A stretch of DNA of 64,000 bases from Rhyacophila brunnea (GCA_022495005.1 JAGYXB010001996.1:1736001-1800000); one strand, 5' to 3'; positions 32,256 through 44,861 are shown, counted from the first letter of the stretch. The notes: a model not told the origin generated them from the letters alone. Made by a program: numbers and translations.

Positions 32256-32438
32256 AGACGCTGCTCTAAAGGATTTAGTATAAGATAGATCAATATGGAT
32301 GGACAATACAAAAGTCAATGTTTTATTAAGTCGCCTTTGTTGTCTGTTCATAATATTGAGCTTGCCAAGCCGCCCCCCTCTAAGCCTGGGCCCCAGGATA
32401 CAGCCCTGTCAGCCCCCCCCCCCCTTGTGTGGGCCATG

Positions 32439-33918
32439 ACTATCCATATTCACTAATGTCAGCGTTGCCTATATGGCTACCTTGCAAAAAAATGTATCAT
32501 CACACTTCTTTTTTCAGTGTGTGTTTGTTTGGTTCAGATTAAGTAGGTATTCGAATGATTTGTATTTGATGAAACGTATGTTAGTGTAACATCCACTCCG
32601 TGGAGTGGACCTGTATGCTTTTTTCACGATGAAAAATGTTCATTAGACAAATATTTTCATAATGAATGTTTATTTTAACAAAAAAGAATGTTTATTAAAT
32701 GAACCGTGTCCCCAAATTAATAACAATTTGCTAAATGGCACACATATTTATAAATTAGATTAAACAAACAAACTTCAAGGATAAGTTAATTAAAAATGAG
32801 AACTACTAACACAAATAATTAATTGTAATATCTGTGATAATCGAAAACAAGACTGTCCCAGAAAAAAAACATAATCTCAGTCCATCAATATAAGTAAACC
32901 ACTTCAAAGCATTTAATTGATATAAGGGATTAATCATTTAATAATGTTGTAATGCATTGATTACTGCTCCCATTTTTTATAATTATTTTTTTGTATGACG
33001 TGTCAATGGGATTTTTTCCAAATTAGATTTAGAGAATCATCTTGTCATCATAGACAATAGATATGTAATTAATTATAGTTACTACATTGTTTATTGGCCT
33101 TAGTCACAATAAATCACTTATAATCAAATCAACAATCTAATCATAGATAATGGATAGGTAATTAAAATTAACTAACATTTATAAATTAACCCAATGTTGG
33201 TATCTCAAGTAGGTTGTTAAGCTTAGTTTGTCTTTGACTTATTTTTGTGTAGCCACTCACTAGCTATATTAATTTTATTGATATGGCATCGTTCATCAGC
33301 TGTTTGTTTACACTAATTATTTGTGTCTTCCTTTGACATATTCTCAAGTACGCGGGAATATAATAATTATTTGTAGCCTTAACCTTTTTAAATTAACCCA
33401 AATGAATATCTTTATTCGATTCTAAGGCCGCAATAAGATAAAAAATGTATATTATTATTATGAATTGATTATCTTTATATACATATTATTATATTTTCGG
33501 GCCATTCCCAGTGTCCGCGCGAATCAGATGTTTTTGATTTCATTACAAACAATACCAGCCGAATTCCTAAAATAGCCATTTTGATATTTTTATCGTAATT
33601 TATATGTCAAAGTTTCTTTCAATAATTATTATTGTCTGCCTTTTCAAAACATTTTAAAATCACTTTAGCTACGTATGTCGCAAACTTCTTGTTTTGCAAA
33701 ATATTGCAACCAATTAGCGAGTTTTTTTTAATAATTTAAAAAGTATATTTATCAATCAATATTATTCCCAGATCAACAATAAGAACAGATATTGTCAGGC
33801 CTATAAATATGCGTTCGTTTTCTGTGCGATTTACTACGATAGTAGACTATGCAGTATGCATAGTAGAATGTAAAATTATCCGGACTAATTATTGTGATGA
33901 AAGTACTCCATTCTATTC
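32439..33918. other. No recognised feature (intron)
   Basis: 1.5 kb of AT-rich intron with no supported feature. Confidence 0.4.
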
Positions 33919-34158
33919 TACACATAATGCGGCTATCGAGAGTAGTTTATCATATTTATGTCGATAATTGTTACAATAAGTTAACCGTCTAAAGCTAAAC
34001 TGTAAAAACTGTCTATCTCGCTCTAAAAGTTAACACAGCCAAGAGAGATGCTGTTAAAACGTCGCACTTTTTGACAGTTCAGACGGTCAACTTATTGTAA
34101 CAATTAACCGCCTCAATAGATACATATGATAAACTACCCTTAATAACCGCCTTGTGTA
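33919..34158. mobile_element. Foldback element
   Basis: Arms pair over about 80 bases with gaps: TACACATAATGCGGCTAT, GTAGTTTATCATAT, AATTGTTACAATAAGTTAAC and CGTCT on the left, complements on the right ending GCCTTGTGTA. A central spacer of about 70 bases. Target duplication not resolved. Confidence 0.65.
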
Positions 34159-34237
34159 TATAATATATGCGCAGGATAATTGAGTCTGCATACTTATACT
34201 CTTGCATACATTCTTAGTCCGTATTATTAATGTATCG

Positions 34238-34638
34238 CATTGGCCCCCACATCCTGAAGAGGGCCCCCAGGATATGATGATTGGTGGGCCCCCCTACCTA
34301 TCTCTAAGGGTAAAGTCAGTGTGACGGGCTGCAGTAGCGTTATCCAAATATTGTATTTCTAGCGAATTTTTCGTATTTTTAATATGTACAAGTACATCCA
34401 TTTGAATTATGGAGTTGTCAAGTATCGGCACACAGTAAAAAATTTCATCGTATAACCAAATAGTTTTATTATTAATATTATCCAAGTAAAATAGCGCCGC
34501 AGGTGACTTTTTTTTACTATTAGAGCAAATTTGTGATCTGTGTTTATCTTACTTATCTGGTCGGCTCGTCACGCCGGGCCCTTTCTGAGCCCGGGCCCCC
34601 AGGCTAGAGCCCTGTCAGCCCCACTTGTTGGGGTCATG
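34238..34638 (+). mobile_element. CATGGC-family element, copy C
   Basis: Starts CATTGGCCCCCACATCCTGA and ends TTGTTGGGGTCATG, with the full family body between. ATCGCATT at 34234-34241 matches ATCGCATT at 34639-34646. If that is the duplication, the first three bases of the element have been lost and the CAT belongs to the target. Confidence 0.8.
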
Positions 34639-34649
34639 ATCGCATTACA

Positions 34650-34987
34650 AGTAATGTTTGATAGTTTGGGCAGGAAACGAGAAAGTGTGGAAGGGAAGAA
34701 GACTGGAGGCTTTCCACATGAGACTGTATCTGCGTATCACAAAAATATCTTGGGCAGATCACATTACCAATGAAGACGTTTTAAGACGAGCTTATAGCCA
34801 CAATAGAGTGCAAAAAAGCTGCATGCTTCGGTCAATATTCCGCAATGAGAAGTATGATGTACTCCAACTCGTAGGTAGAAAGACATTCTCGTGGCTACGA
34901 AACCTCCGTAAGCAGGTAATTGTCCAAGGCGTCAGGGATCTGATACGACTGGCTCAGGATAGGGCTGTGTACTGCAACATTCGATAG
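34650..34987 (+). pseudogene. RTE-like LINE C-terminal fragment
   Basis: A 109-residue frame contains RRLEAFHMRLYLRITKISWA, DHITNEDVLRR, FRNEKYDVLQL, FSWLRNLRKQ and YCNIR before the stop, in the order of the RTE C-terminal tail. It is more diverged than the copies at 14902 and 24677. It lies directly between CATGGC copies C and D. Confidence 0.7.
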
Positions 34988-35039
34988 AAAACGTCACCCA
35001 AAGAAAAACAATAACGAAATTACTACATTCTGAGTGAGC

Positions 35040-35443
35040 CATGGCCCCCACATACTGAACCGGGCCCCCATGCTGGGATCTTTGGCGGGTCCCCCTACCT
35101 ATCTCTAAGACTCTAAGGATAAAGGCAGTGTGATGCTCTACCGTAGCGTTTTCCAAATGGTATAAGCGGTACAATTAATGTGTATATTTAGTGTTTTGTG
35201 TTGTATATTTTAATACATCTATTTGAATTTAGGAGTTGACGAGTGTCGATACACAACTAAATTTTTTATCGTACAACCATATAATTTTATGTAATAACAT
35301 TATTGAAGGAAAATTGTGACTTTTTTTTTTACTATGAAAGCAAATTTGTGTTGTTTTGTGTGTTTATCTGACTTATCTGGTCGACTGGCCTCGCCGGGCC
35401 CCTAGGCTAGAGCCCTGTCAACCCTCCCTTTGTGGGGGCCATG
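35040..35443 (+). mobile_element. CATGGC-family element, copy D
   Basis: Starts CATGGCCCCCACATACTGAA and ends TTTGTGGGGGCCATG. Flanks GAGTGAGC and TAGTGAGC match at seven of eight bases. 404 bp, no coding capacity. Confidence 0.85.
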
Positions 35444-35512
35444 TAGTGAGCGGAGCTGTTTGTCCGTCGACACATGGGCCCAATTGGCCACGCAGACTTT
35501 ATATAAACCGAG

Positions 35513-35881
35513 CATGGCCCCCACATAGCATCCCCAGGATAGTATCTAGGATAGGCCCCCTACCTATCGCTAAGCATAAAGGCGGTGTGACGCTCTAGAG
35601 TAGTAATTTCCAAATAGTGATTGAGATAAAATTAAGGGTATTCAGTGTATTTTTAGCGATTTTTTTGTGTTATTAATACATCCACTTGAATTATGGATTT
35701 CGACACACAATAATCAAAAATATCATCGCACGACGACGACTACATATTTTAAAATGTTAGGCGACTTTTTTGCTATTAAAAGAAGTTGGTAATATGTGTT
35801 TATCTCACTTATCTGGTCAACTCGCCACGCCAGGCCCCCCAGGCTAGAGCCCTGTCAGCCCCCGCCCTTGTGAGGCCCATG
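35513..35881 (+). mobile_element. CATGGC-family element, copy E
   Basis: Starts CATGGCCCCCACATAGCATC and ends TTGTGAGGCCCATG. Flanks AAACCGAG and TAACCGAG match at seven of eight bases. It lies only 69 bases from copy D in the same orientation. Confidence 0.85.
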
Positions 35882-38226
35882 TAACCGAGCCATTTTAAAG
35901 CATTTTGCAGCATCGTATGGAGAGCAGGTTAATCTCGATTCCTCCGTAGAATCATCATCGCATTCAAATCTTGATATTAAGTATGCTGATACAGATGACA
36001 CTAATGCCACCGTGACTAGCTGTGCCAGTCCAACCCCTTTCTTTTCTCTATAAATTCTTTCTTTAAACTCCAACGTGTATGGTTGTTACATCAGTCCCGT
36101 GCGGTTTCGTATAGGAATAGCAGAGTGAACACGTAAAAGGTTTGAAGACTACAAAATAAATGTTGTACTGGTTTCATCTAGTATTCTAGCATATTAGAGG
36201 CGTTAGCATATTATTTTTTTTCATAATTATCTTGTTTGTTGTGTATATTATGTAGGTTCATACTCACTTATTTGTCTACGGAGGCTCGTCACACGTATCT
36301 CGCCGGGGCAAATGCTTTCTCTTCACTTAGTTTTTATCACTAACATAGGTCATAAGACATACATTATCTCGCCGTACAAGGGGACATATTCTTGCTATGT
36401 CCAGCAGTTCAATATAACTTACACGAAGAGACTGGCCAAAATTCGCTGGCTTAGGGCACAGTATTGGAGAGTGGACACTCTAGATAGGGAGGTTGAGCGC
36501 TTTGTCTACATTTGATCACTTCACGTCAACTTTTTAATTCTGGTTTTAACACCAAGTAGTTTTGCGTTTTCTTTAGGAGGAAAGCGTGTCTCTAATAGTT
36601 CACAATTTTGTTGATTTTAATGCAAATATGTAAAAATTAGTGTTTTGAAAAAAAACTATGGCACACGTTTCTCGTTTTGAATCCTTCAAATTTATAGTAT
36701 TTTTGGCTTATTTGGCTTATTTGGCTTATTTGGCTTATTTGGCTTATTTGGCTTATTTGGCGTATAATTATAGTGCAATAAACTATTACCTATATTTTTT
36801 TCGCGTAATCTTTCAGTTGGTAAATAACACTGACGTGATTTTGAAAAGAAGTCCATCAGTGATGGGACTACGTGCTATAGCACTTTCCTCACGAAAAACG
36901 GCCATTTTGAAACCGGTTTGAGAGAGGAAATACGCAGGCTGCGGATGCACTGACATGCGTTCATCTAACGAACGAAAAAATGCCCAAATGTAGACACGGC
37001 TATTCAAGGATGCAAGAGAACACCAGAACACAGGTTATTGAGCTACAAATTATTATCTTGAACCTTTAAAATCCACAGTGAATAATTTTTGAAAGCCAGC
37101 AGAGAGAACATCCTAACATAGAAACTCATCTTCAATAGACCAAAAGAAAAATAAGGGTCGATAGACGTCATCTGGGACATAGAGAAAAACACAGCATCCC
37201 TGAACCTAATGCGGTAAAGGAGTTTGAGGTAGACAGAAAATTGTGGAGGCGGACAACATATTATTTGATTGTATTGCCGATAAAGTAAAAAGTATATTAC
37301 TATAAAAATTCTTCGGGCATACAAGATATTTTACAAAACAATTCCAATAAAAAATATATTATTTTGCTGTAGATATAGTTACTTATGTTAATACGCGGTT
37401 CGTAAAATCGTCTAAGTTATTGGCTGTCTGACGAATACTTGAATTTTAAATTATATACATTAAATTTAATTTTATCTAAAACAAATAAAATGTTATAACG
37501 ATGTACGAAATCGGTCATTGAACTTTATCTCGGACACAAATATTTGTTGAGCACGTCAAGACAAAAGTCTCACTTTTAAGTTAACGAAATTTGCATTGTT
37601 TGGGTCTATCATTTTATAGATAGGGACACTAATGTGTTTTCGCAAGATTTGAGGGTGACCCCAAGTAAATTAATATACAGGGGATAGTCGTATTTTTCGT
37701 TAAGTGTCTCAATAAATAATGACATTAATGTCATTACAATTTAAATTATTGCCATAATATATTATATAGATGACCGTGGTTAATTCTGGTCGGTATTTTG
37801 TATTGCAATGTCATTGATTCGTTTAAATTTATGTCCCCAGTGTCGATTTAGTTGCTCTGAAGGTTTCATTAATTCATGTCTAAATTGATGTTTAGAACTG
37901 GTAAAATAAACGTTATCTATTTCTATTTACGTTTTATTTAAATACAGAAAGAACATAACCTGCACAGATATACAGAATGAATAATAGACTCGATTAAAAT
38001 GCACCTACTATGACTGAGCTAACGAAAACTACCCTCACCTCACCACTATGTTGATGCTATGCTACCTTCCGAGCTTTAAATCTTAATTTAATACAAAGCC
38101 ATGTAGAACCTCTATATAATATAGATGAAGCCTGAATAAATAAAAGTGAAGCTGAAAAAGGGTTACTTAGACAAAACAAACCTGAAACGTGAATTTTTTT
38201 AATGTGATATATACATCATTCATAAC
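35882..38226. other. No gene recognised; holds a minisatellite
   Basis: The ORFs at 36312-36515, 36658-36921 and 37043-37324 are unsupported; the second is open only because it spans the repeat at 36703-36762. Confidence 0.4.
36703..36762. repeat. 9-bp minisatellite, about seven units
   Basis: TTGGCTTAT is repeated nearly perfectly six to seven times. Because the unit is a multiple of three, one plus-strand frame reads (LAY)n and stays open. Recent slippage is the simple explanation for its uniformity. Confidence 0.9.
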
Positions 38227-38969
38227 TAGGGATCCCGGGATCCCGAGCTATTTTCGATACCTATGAATCCCGGGATTGATAAACATAATCCCGGGATTTC
38301 GGGATTGATTTTTTTATCCATTTTTATGGAAAATAAAATAAAAGCGAAAATATAACAGAAAAAATACTTTTAATAAAAAATAACTACATTAGAAATAAAC
38401 TGAGTTTGAATGAAGTTTGATTTATACCCATGTGTAGGTTGCCGATTCATTTTATTTTTTCACATAAATTATTAAAAATTGAAAGATTGAAAAAAAACAA
38501 TGCTTCGCACTATTAACAAAGTTATTCCACCATGATATCATACGTTTTACGGCAGTTTCAGATTTGGCTGACTAATTAGATTTATGAAGCGGAAAGGCCA
38601 TAAGTACGCCATGATTATTTGCTATACTATTTTAAATCTCGCTAATCCATTCATTAAGTCTTTACTATCAGAAACAGCAATCTCCCATTAAATTCACATT
38701 ATTATTTATATTACAATATTATTTACTCCGTTAAACTTGTGTATTTCCAAGATTGAACGTATACAATATTAACAATAAATGTTTTAAATAGTATAAATTA
38801 TACTAGATTTATTTTTGACCGATTTTATCAATGTTATTTGTAAATATAAAATTTTATATAAACAATGGAAAAAATGCCAATCCCGGGACCAGTCCCGGGA
38901 TCCCGGGATTGTCAAATTGTAATCCCGAAATCCCGGGATCAGAATTTTGGCTCGGGATTGGATTCCCTA
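38227..38969. mobile_element. hAT-like element with ATCCCGGGAT-rich ends
   Basis: Ends TAGGGATCCCGGGATCCCGA and, from the right, TAGGGAATCCAATCCCGAG. Flanks TTCATAAC and CTCATAAC match at seven of eight bases. Several copies of ATCCCGGGAT/CCCGGGATTT cluster within 100 bases of each end. The AT-rich middle has no open frame. 743 bp. Confidence 0.8.
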
Positions 38970-39141
38970 CTCATAACTCATAACTCATAACAAAAAGTCA
39001 TAACGACAAAGATGGTGGGCATAAAGAAAAGATTATTAGTGCCATACCATATCAATGAGCCAACGTAGAGTGTATATTCTATACTTTTCTATGCCAGCGT
39101 CTTATTTCTTACTCTATTAGTGTTCTAATGATACGAAACGT

Positions 39142-39616
39142 CATGGCCACCACATCTTGAAGCGGCCCCCCCAGGCCAGAATGTTTGGCGGGCTCCCATA
39201 TATATCACTATGGTTAAGGGCAGTGTGATGTTCTACAATTTAGTGTTCCCTAAATGGTATCCTCAACGGAACCCCAGGGTCCCGCAGAGTAAAATTAAGG
39301 GCGTTCAGTGTATTTTTAGCAATTTTTTGTTTTAAGTATATAAATCTGCATTCAATTATTTAGCAAGGATCGTAACCCCCTTTTGTGGTAACCAAGTAAC
39401 ACGCGACCCTTTAAATAATTTAAATTAATTTCTACGCGTGAATTATTATGTAATTACCTATATAAATCATCATATCACATCGAATTGTATCACAAAGCGC
39501 CGCAGGCGATTTTTATACTATCAGAACAAATTTGGGGTGTTTATCTCATTTAACTGGTCGACCTGCCACACCGGGCCCCCAGGCTAGAACCCTCTCAGCC
39601 CATTGTGGGGGCCATG
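39142..39616 (+). mobile_element. CATGGC-family element, copy F
   Basis: Perfect 8-bp duplication CGAAACGT at 39134-39141 and 39617-39624. Starts CATGGCCACCACATCTTGA, ends ATTGTGGGGGCCATG. At 475 bp it is longer than its relatives because of extra sequence in the middle (about 39370-39470). Confidence 0.9.
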
Positions 39617-39695
39617 CGAAACGTTCATTAGATTCCAAACTTTCTTTATATTAAACTAAGGTGATAATCATTACTATACTATCTACGTTATAAAT

Positions 39696-40258
39696 CAGTG
39701 GTTCTCATGTGCGGCCCTGGCCTGACCAGCGCTTTACAGAATAATATTTCAAAAATTTATTTATAAAATTATGAAATTGGTTGAATACCTACACATGACT
39801 TGTCTTAAATTTCTTTCCACGATGAAATGATCCATAATGTGTTTTTGTGAAAGAATTGGCAACAATTGCTATATTAATATTGTCCTACTACTTACTGTAT
39901 ATTGTGAATGAAAGATCATTCAGTGTAATGCACTTCATAAAAAACAAATATCGAACCCAGTTGACAGATGTAAACTTAGAAGCAGCCGTGCGGCTCGGAT
40001 AGGAAAAAAGGACTATTGAGGAATTTACCATTTACATTATTTTTAAATAAATAGATATGTAGATACTAAAACGTTCAAATATCTTTTATTAAATGGACTT
40101 GTCTATAAATAAATTGATCCATTTTTTAAGTAAATAAAATTTAGCTTTAATTTTTTCAATCACAACAAAAGTGAAATTTGGTGGGGCCACCTGACGTTTC
40201 CATAGAACTGTCAATGTCAATTGTGCGGCCACAGTTTAATTTCACGTGAGAACCACAG
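39696..40258 (+). mobile_element. hAT deletion derivative (CAGTGGTTCTCA ends)
   Basis: Ends CAGTGGTTCTCATGTG and, from the right, CTGTGGTTCTCACGTG. Flanks TTATAAAT and ATATATAT match at six of eight. It keeps a piece of transposase (39910-40002). CAGTGGTTCTCA is a common end of animal hAT elements. Confidence 0.8.
39910..40002 (+). pseudogene. hAT transposase C-terminal (dimerisation) remnant
   Basis: Thirty residues read ERSFSVMHFIKNKYRTQLTD then VNLEAAVRLG and a stop. This is the conserved tail of hAT transposases (ER.FS.M..IK.K.R..LTD..L), which lets the enzyme dimerise. The zinc finger and catalytic residues are absent, so it is inactive. Confidence 0.8.
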
Positions 40259-42186
40259 ATATATATTGTGCCGCCCATGAAAAAAGGATGTCAACTTTTG
40301 CTCTACATTTTAAAGATGTTAGCATGATTGCCTAGTTTAGCTGCCATGTTGTTTTCCTGTGAAGGGTTTTATTTAGATGTAGCGGCGTTACTTCGAAAAG
40401 AGACCCATTGACTGGACGCCGCAAGCGCTATGTAGATGGATTATGATTTAACTATATTATGTTAACTCCGTATTTTTTATCCCTCAGTCTTAAAGCCAGT
40501 CAGCTTAATCTGATTAGCTCTGACCCTTTATGATTATACAGGTCCGCTATTTTGAAACTAAGCGCCTTACACTATCGAGATTTGTTTCTAGTGATAAGTG
40601 TGGTTTCTAGTTGTCAAATGTGATACCTACCTGAACTAATCCTTTGGCAAGTTCATCTGATTATTTGGTCGAGCGTGTCATCTTATCTTGTTAATCTATT
40701 TTCATGTACCGTTTGAAGTATTCTCTGTGAACTCTGAATAAATACTAAAAGCGGAAGTATTTCTATTTTATAAATAAAAAACATAATATAGATTGGTATT
40801 AATCAGTGCCATGGAAGCAAGCTTTTAAGATCATTAATCCTGTTAAATTGTACCACAAAGATATTTGGTCATCCTGTTGGTGTCACCACTGTGGTGTTCG
40901 ATGTGTAGGTTATGGTGTTGAGGATGATGATGAAGAAGTCGAAGATGTGTGCAGGAGCGAGTTTTATTTGCAGCGTAACGATTGGTACAATAGTATAAAT
41001 ACAAAGACAGTACATATTATCTACTGAGATAGTTACGAGCCAGGTACTTAGATTCGAGTGACATTTTGATAAATCATTATTCGTTATTTATACAGTCAAA
41101 AGTAATACATAAACATTACATTCCCATACATAATTATATTGAACGAGTCAGCGGTTTACATACGAGTAGCTTGTGAATTTTATTTATTATTACAGTCATA
41201 ATATAATATGATACTATGGGAAAGGATTATTCGACTAATTTTCCATTGCATTACGGTATTTCATATCGCCAATCAATCTGCTGATCCAGCTAAACAGTAA
41301 ACTTGTTTACCGTTATATGAGTCGCTGAGAAATTATTATTGCGGTCAAATAATTTGATACATTAAAAATAGATATTTGATCGCTAATATACTGACAGCTA
41401 CAATCCTAATCAATTGCCATTTTTCCAAATATTTTTTTTATTTTAGTTAACAAACATTTTAATAATCATTATTATTGTGAAATAAATAGGTAGGTTTTTA
41501 GATAATTATACTGATTTATACAGGTAAAAGACGTTTTAAATTATTTGTTTTTCACATAATAACATCCTACTTATTTATGACAATCTTTTGTCTCAGAGTA
41601 CCTATTTTTTTTTTATTCTCAAGCCCAACAACAGTATTTTTTTCTTTAGAATTTAATTTATAATTTTTATAATAGTTGATATTAATTCTTGTCACAATAT
41701 ATTAATTTATTAATACCTACCACAAGATAAATATAAAAAAAACTTACTTAACAACCACTTGAGACTTGATAATTAAAAAGTTGATGACCCAAATTTTTTA
41801 TTACTTATATTCTTTTTTATAAGAATTTAATATATTTTAATTATATTTTTATGTAGTATTTTATTTTTTATCACCAACACAATACTGTATCAGTATCATT
41901 GATACAGTGTATAATAAATAATGAAAATATATCATTAATTATAAAACATAATTAAATAATAGAATTAAAACTAACTATAGCAATTAAAATCACAGATTAA
42001 ACTAGTATAGCCATATCTAGTGTGTGCCATATATTTCGATACTAAAGAGGAGTGTCCTTATACCATAATTCAGATGGAAGAGGTAGAAGTAGTGCAGATT
42101 TCCAATTACTGGTAGTCTACCGATAGGAATAATTAAAAAAACATGTAGGACAGTTAAAATCATTACTTTTTAAATTCTGTATGCAC
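40259..42186. other. No recognised feature (intron)
   Basis: AT-rich intron. The ORF at 40806-41027 has an acidic run (EDDDEEVED) but no other support. Confidence 0.4.
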
Positions 42187-42639
42187 CAGTAGCGAGGGGT
42201 GGAGGTAGGCTGTTAAGATTCGACATAAATAGTGCACACTAAACTTTGTCAGTCATTTTGCAGGTGGTGCTGGTTAATTTTTAAAATTCAATTAAACGTT
42301 GCCTCCAAACCATAATAGTTTAGATGTGTTATGGGCGATCCGACAAAATAGTCCACACTTTTTCATTCACACTTATTTGTTTTCGTTGAATTAAGAATAC
42401 ATATTACAAAATGGTGTTAGATTTTTAAATTTCGTTAATCCCTGCCTAACTAAACCTTAATCGATAAAAAAATATTCTTGTATCTATAAAATATCTAAAA
42501 TGACAATGGCATTAGATATTTTATAGATAAACAGATATTTTTTTACTATTGTTTACTATGGCTTGAATTAAGCAGGTTTTAATTGAATTTAAAACTATTT
42601 ATATCGGATCTTAACAGCCTACCTACCCCTTCGTCACTG
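42187..42639. mobile_element. hAT-like MITE (CAGTGRCG family), copy 3
   Basis: Starts CAGTAGCGAGGGGTGG and ends CCTACCCCTTCGTCACTG. Flanks GTATGCAC and GTATGTAC match at seven of eight. It has the internal near-duplication also seen in copy 1 (block ATAGTTTAG...GGGCGATCC) and the central hairpin (42481-42501 with 42511-42529). Confidence 0.85.
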
Positions 42640-42882
42640 GTATGTACAAGTACAATACAATAAAATATTGGACAGAAAAAAAAGAAATGTAATGGCGACC
42701 ATTTCCCGTTCCTTCTTGTTAACACAGAACATATTAATAAGACCCCATTAAACAAAGTGCGCCGACCGTCATCAAATATTGAATGCGTGTTACATTTTCG
42801 TGATAAACTTTAATGCATATTATTATGGTATATAATTATATACGTAACCATTGAAAATAACATATTCCTTACACTTGTTTAA

Positions 42883-43238
42883 CGGCCCACATGCTCAGCG
42901 TACATCAAAATGGAGCTTTTATGCTATTTTCAAAGCATGATCCTGGACATTAATAAATATCCTGGGAATTAATAAATATAAAAAAATCTTAACACCACTT
43001 CACATGGACGTACTGAAATATGACTATTCTAAAACATTAGAGCGAGAGGTTTAAAAGAATATTATTTTATGTAATAAAAATACTTTATGCAGTCATCAAA
43101 TGTTTAAAATAAATACAATGATAATAAGGCTTCGAAATTACATAAATAGATTATCTACAACGTTTAAGGAATGTCCAGGATCATGCTTTGAAAATAGCAT
43201 AAAAGCTCCATTTTGACGTATGCTGAGCATGTCCCCCC
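42883..43238. mobile_element. TTAA-flanked MITE with arms of about 70 bp
   Basis: TTAA at 42879-42882 and 43239-43242. Arms contain ACATGCTCAGCGTAC, CAAAATGGAGCTTTTATGC, TATTTTCAAAGCATGATCC and TGGACATT, paired almost perfectly; only the outermost six bases differ between sides. PiggyBac-type target. Non-coding. Confidence 0.85.
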
Positions 43239-43242
43239 TTAA

Positions 43243-44300
43243 GTTATTCAATATTTTTCCACACTCGAGATTCGTATCTTGATATACTACACCCAGTAGG
43301 GTAAGCCAATCTCCATTAATTTTGTGTTCCGCGCTTCTTAAGCAACCACAAACATTAAAGGAGATCTAATTTGATAGACAGACAACTTTGAGATGGGTAC
43401 TCAGTTTTTTTCTTTCATTGTCATATCATCGTTGAAACTAGAACTCCAAAAATGCTACTTTACAAGAGACAAAAAAATTTATGGTTTTGTATACAACTAT
43501 ATGGTAATAGAGTTAAATCATCCATGATTTGACAATGTTACATTTTTTTTGTAATTACATCATTTGCAAGACGGGTAGATATTAACAACGGCCACTAGAT
43601 GCCATTCAAAGTCAATTTTAGATTAAAACAGAGTTACAAACCTACAGACTTATCTAAAGAATGGATGGGGGAGCCACTGTCGAAAACTATCCAATCAAGA
43701 CTCGCAACTGGACAGAATCTGACATTCGAATGTCGTTTTCAAAATGGCGTCCATATGGTAGTTCGTGGTTCCATTTTTGACTGTTCTTTAGATAAGTTTG
43801 TAGGTCTGTACACATTTTTCTAGTTTGAATGACGATATTATTCTTCTGTCAAGGTGATCACCATAGTGTGGTTATTGAACTTGGGGAATGTAAATGATTC
43901 TTTTGATAAAAATACCCCTCCCCTGGTTATAGTTTATTCATTTCACAAAAAGCTCCCCCCTACTGACTGCATGCGTACTAAGTTACTACTTTGAATATTA
44001 AACAGAGTACGGATGCGTTTGAGATAAATACACTACCAATAAGTCGTCGCTATAGGATTGGTTTGCCGAATATCCGTTTTTGTCGAAATCGACCTTTTAA
44101 TGCAGAATGTTTTTTTGTATGTAAATGAACCAGAACCATCCTTTTATTTAAATTACTTAGTAATGGTAATGAATACATCATTCATATGCTGGAAAAACAA
44201 CAATTTAAATATCTCCATGTATTTAAATATAGAATTATGAAATTTGTTTTTCGTCTCCTGAGCATTTGGTCTATTCAGGAAACCAATCCTACAGCGACGA
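43243..44300. other. No supported gene (intron)
   Basis: The ORF at 43599-43823 (74 residues) is less AT-rich than its surroundings but I recognise no family. Confidence 0.4.
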
Positions 44301-44304
44301 AGTG

Positions 44305-44447
44305 TTAAGACGCACGGTACTGCAAGTTGCCATGTTCGCAATGCGGTAACTAGGTCAGTCTAAACCCATAGCAATGCTCTGCCAAACCAACCTAATATCC
44401 GCGTCAAAACGGCATGAATACAGCAACTTGCAGCGCCGTGTGTCTTA
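44305..44447. mobile_element. Short foldback element
   Basis: Left arm TTAAGACGCACGGTACTGCA then AGTTGC; right arm GCAACTTGCAGCGCCGTGTG then TCTTA. About 140 bp, flanked by TTA-like bases, lying 120 bases before an MFSD11 acceptor site. Confidence 0.6.
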
Positions 44448-44565
44448 GCCCTAAGTAGCTACAAATTTATGAAATTTTTCCGTGCATGTACATTTGGAAA
44501 CTTTCAAGGAATTAATATCAAATGTAATAAAACGCCTACATTAAAATATGCTTTCCTTGTTTCAG

Positions 44566-44861
44566 CATGTTCCTTGGCAATCTATTTGTCTACATTCAAT
44601 TTCAAGGGAAGGCCGAAATTGACTCGGGGACGCGAAATATGGTATTTGGGGTGCTGATCGCATTAGCCATAGTTGGAATAGGCTTCCTGATAACTCTTCG
44701 GCGAATAGAGCCTCTCGCATGTCCAACGGAAATTATAAGTGATACAGAAAAAACAGAAATAATACCGGAGCCTGAAGGACCTGTCGCTGCATTGCGCGGA
44801 GCTGTTAGACTGTTTTGCACCAAGGAAATGCTCATATTGAGTGTGACATTCTTTTACACTG
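44566..44861 (+). CDS. MFSD11: MFSD11 exon
   Basis: Acceptor ttgtttcag; donor TG|gtgagt. The product continues MFLGNLFVYIQFQGKAEID, a helix NMVFGVLIALAIVGIGFLIT, a polar loop RRIEPLACPTEIISDTEKTE, then AALRGAVRLFCTKEMLILSV, TFFYTG. The charged loop is the expected central cytosolic loop between the two six-helix halves of a major-facilitator protein. The final codon G|GA is split with the next exon. Confidence 0.9.

Larger units (their letters stand above)
31383..32438 (+). mobile_element. CATGGC-family element, copy B, with two later insertions
   Basis: Perfect 8-bp duplication ACTATCCA at 31375-31382 and 32439-32446. Starts CATGGCCCCACATCCTGA and ends TTGTGTGGGCCATG. The family body is split: about 120 bases on the left and about 110 on the right belong to it, and a MITE (31591-31846) and a SINE (31995-32255) lie between. 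Confidence 0.85.
25573..44565 (+). other. MFSD11: 19-kb MFSD11 intron filled with transposons
   Basis: Donor gtgaga at 25573 and acceptor ttgtttcag at 44557-44565. The exons on both sides join in frame as ...MLQTS|MFLGNLFVY, which is continuous in the family, so no coding exon is missing between them. Other visible introns of the gene are 0.25-0.96 kb. The excess is largely insertions listed below. Confidence 0.85.
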
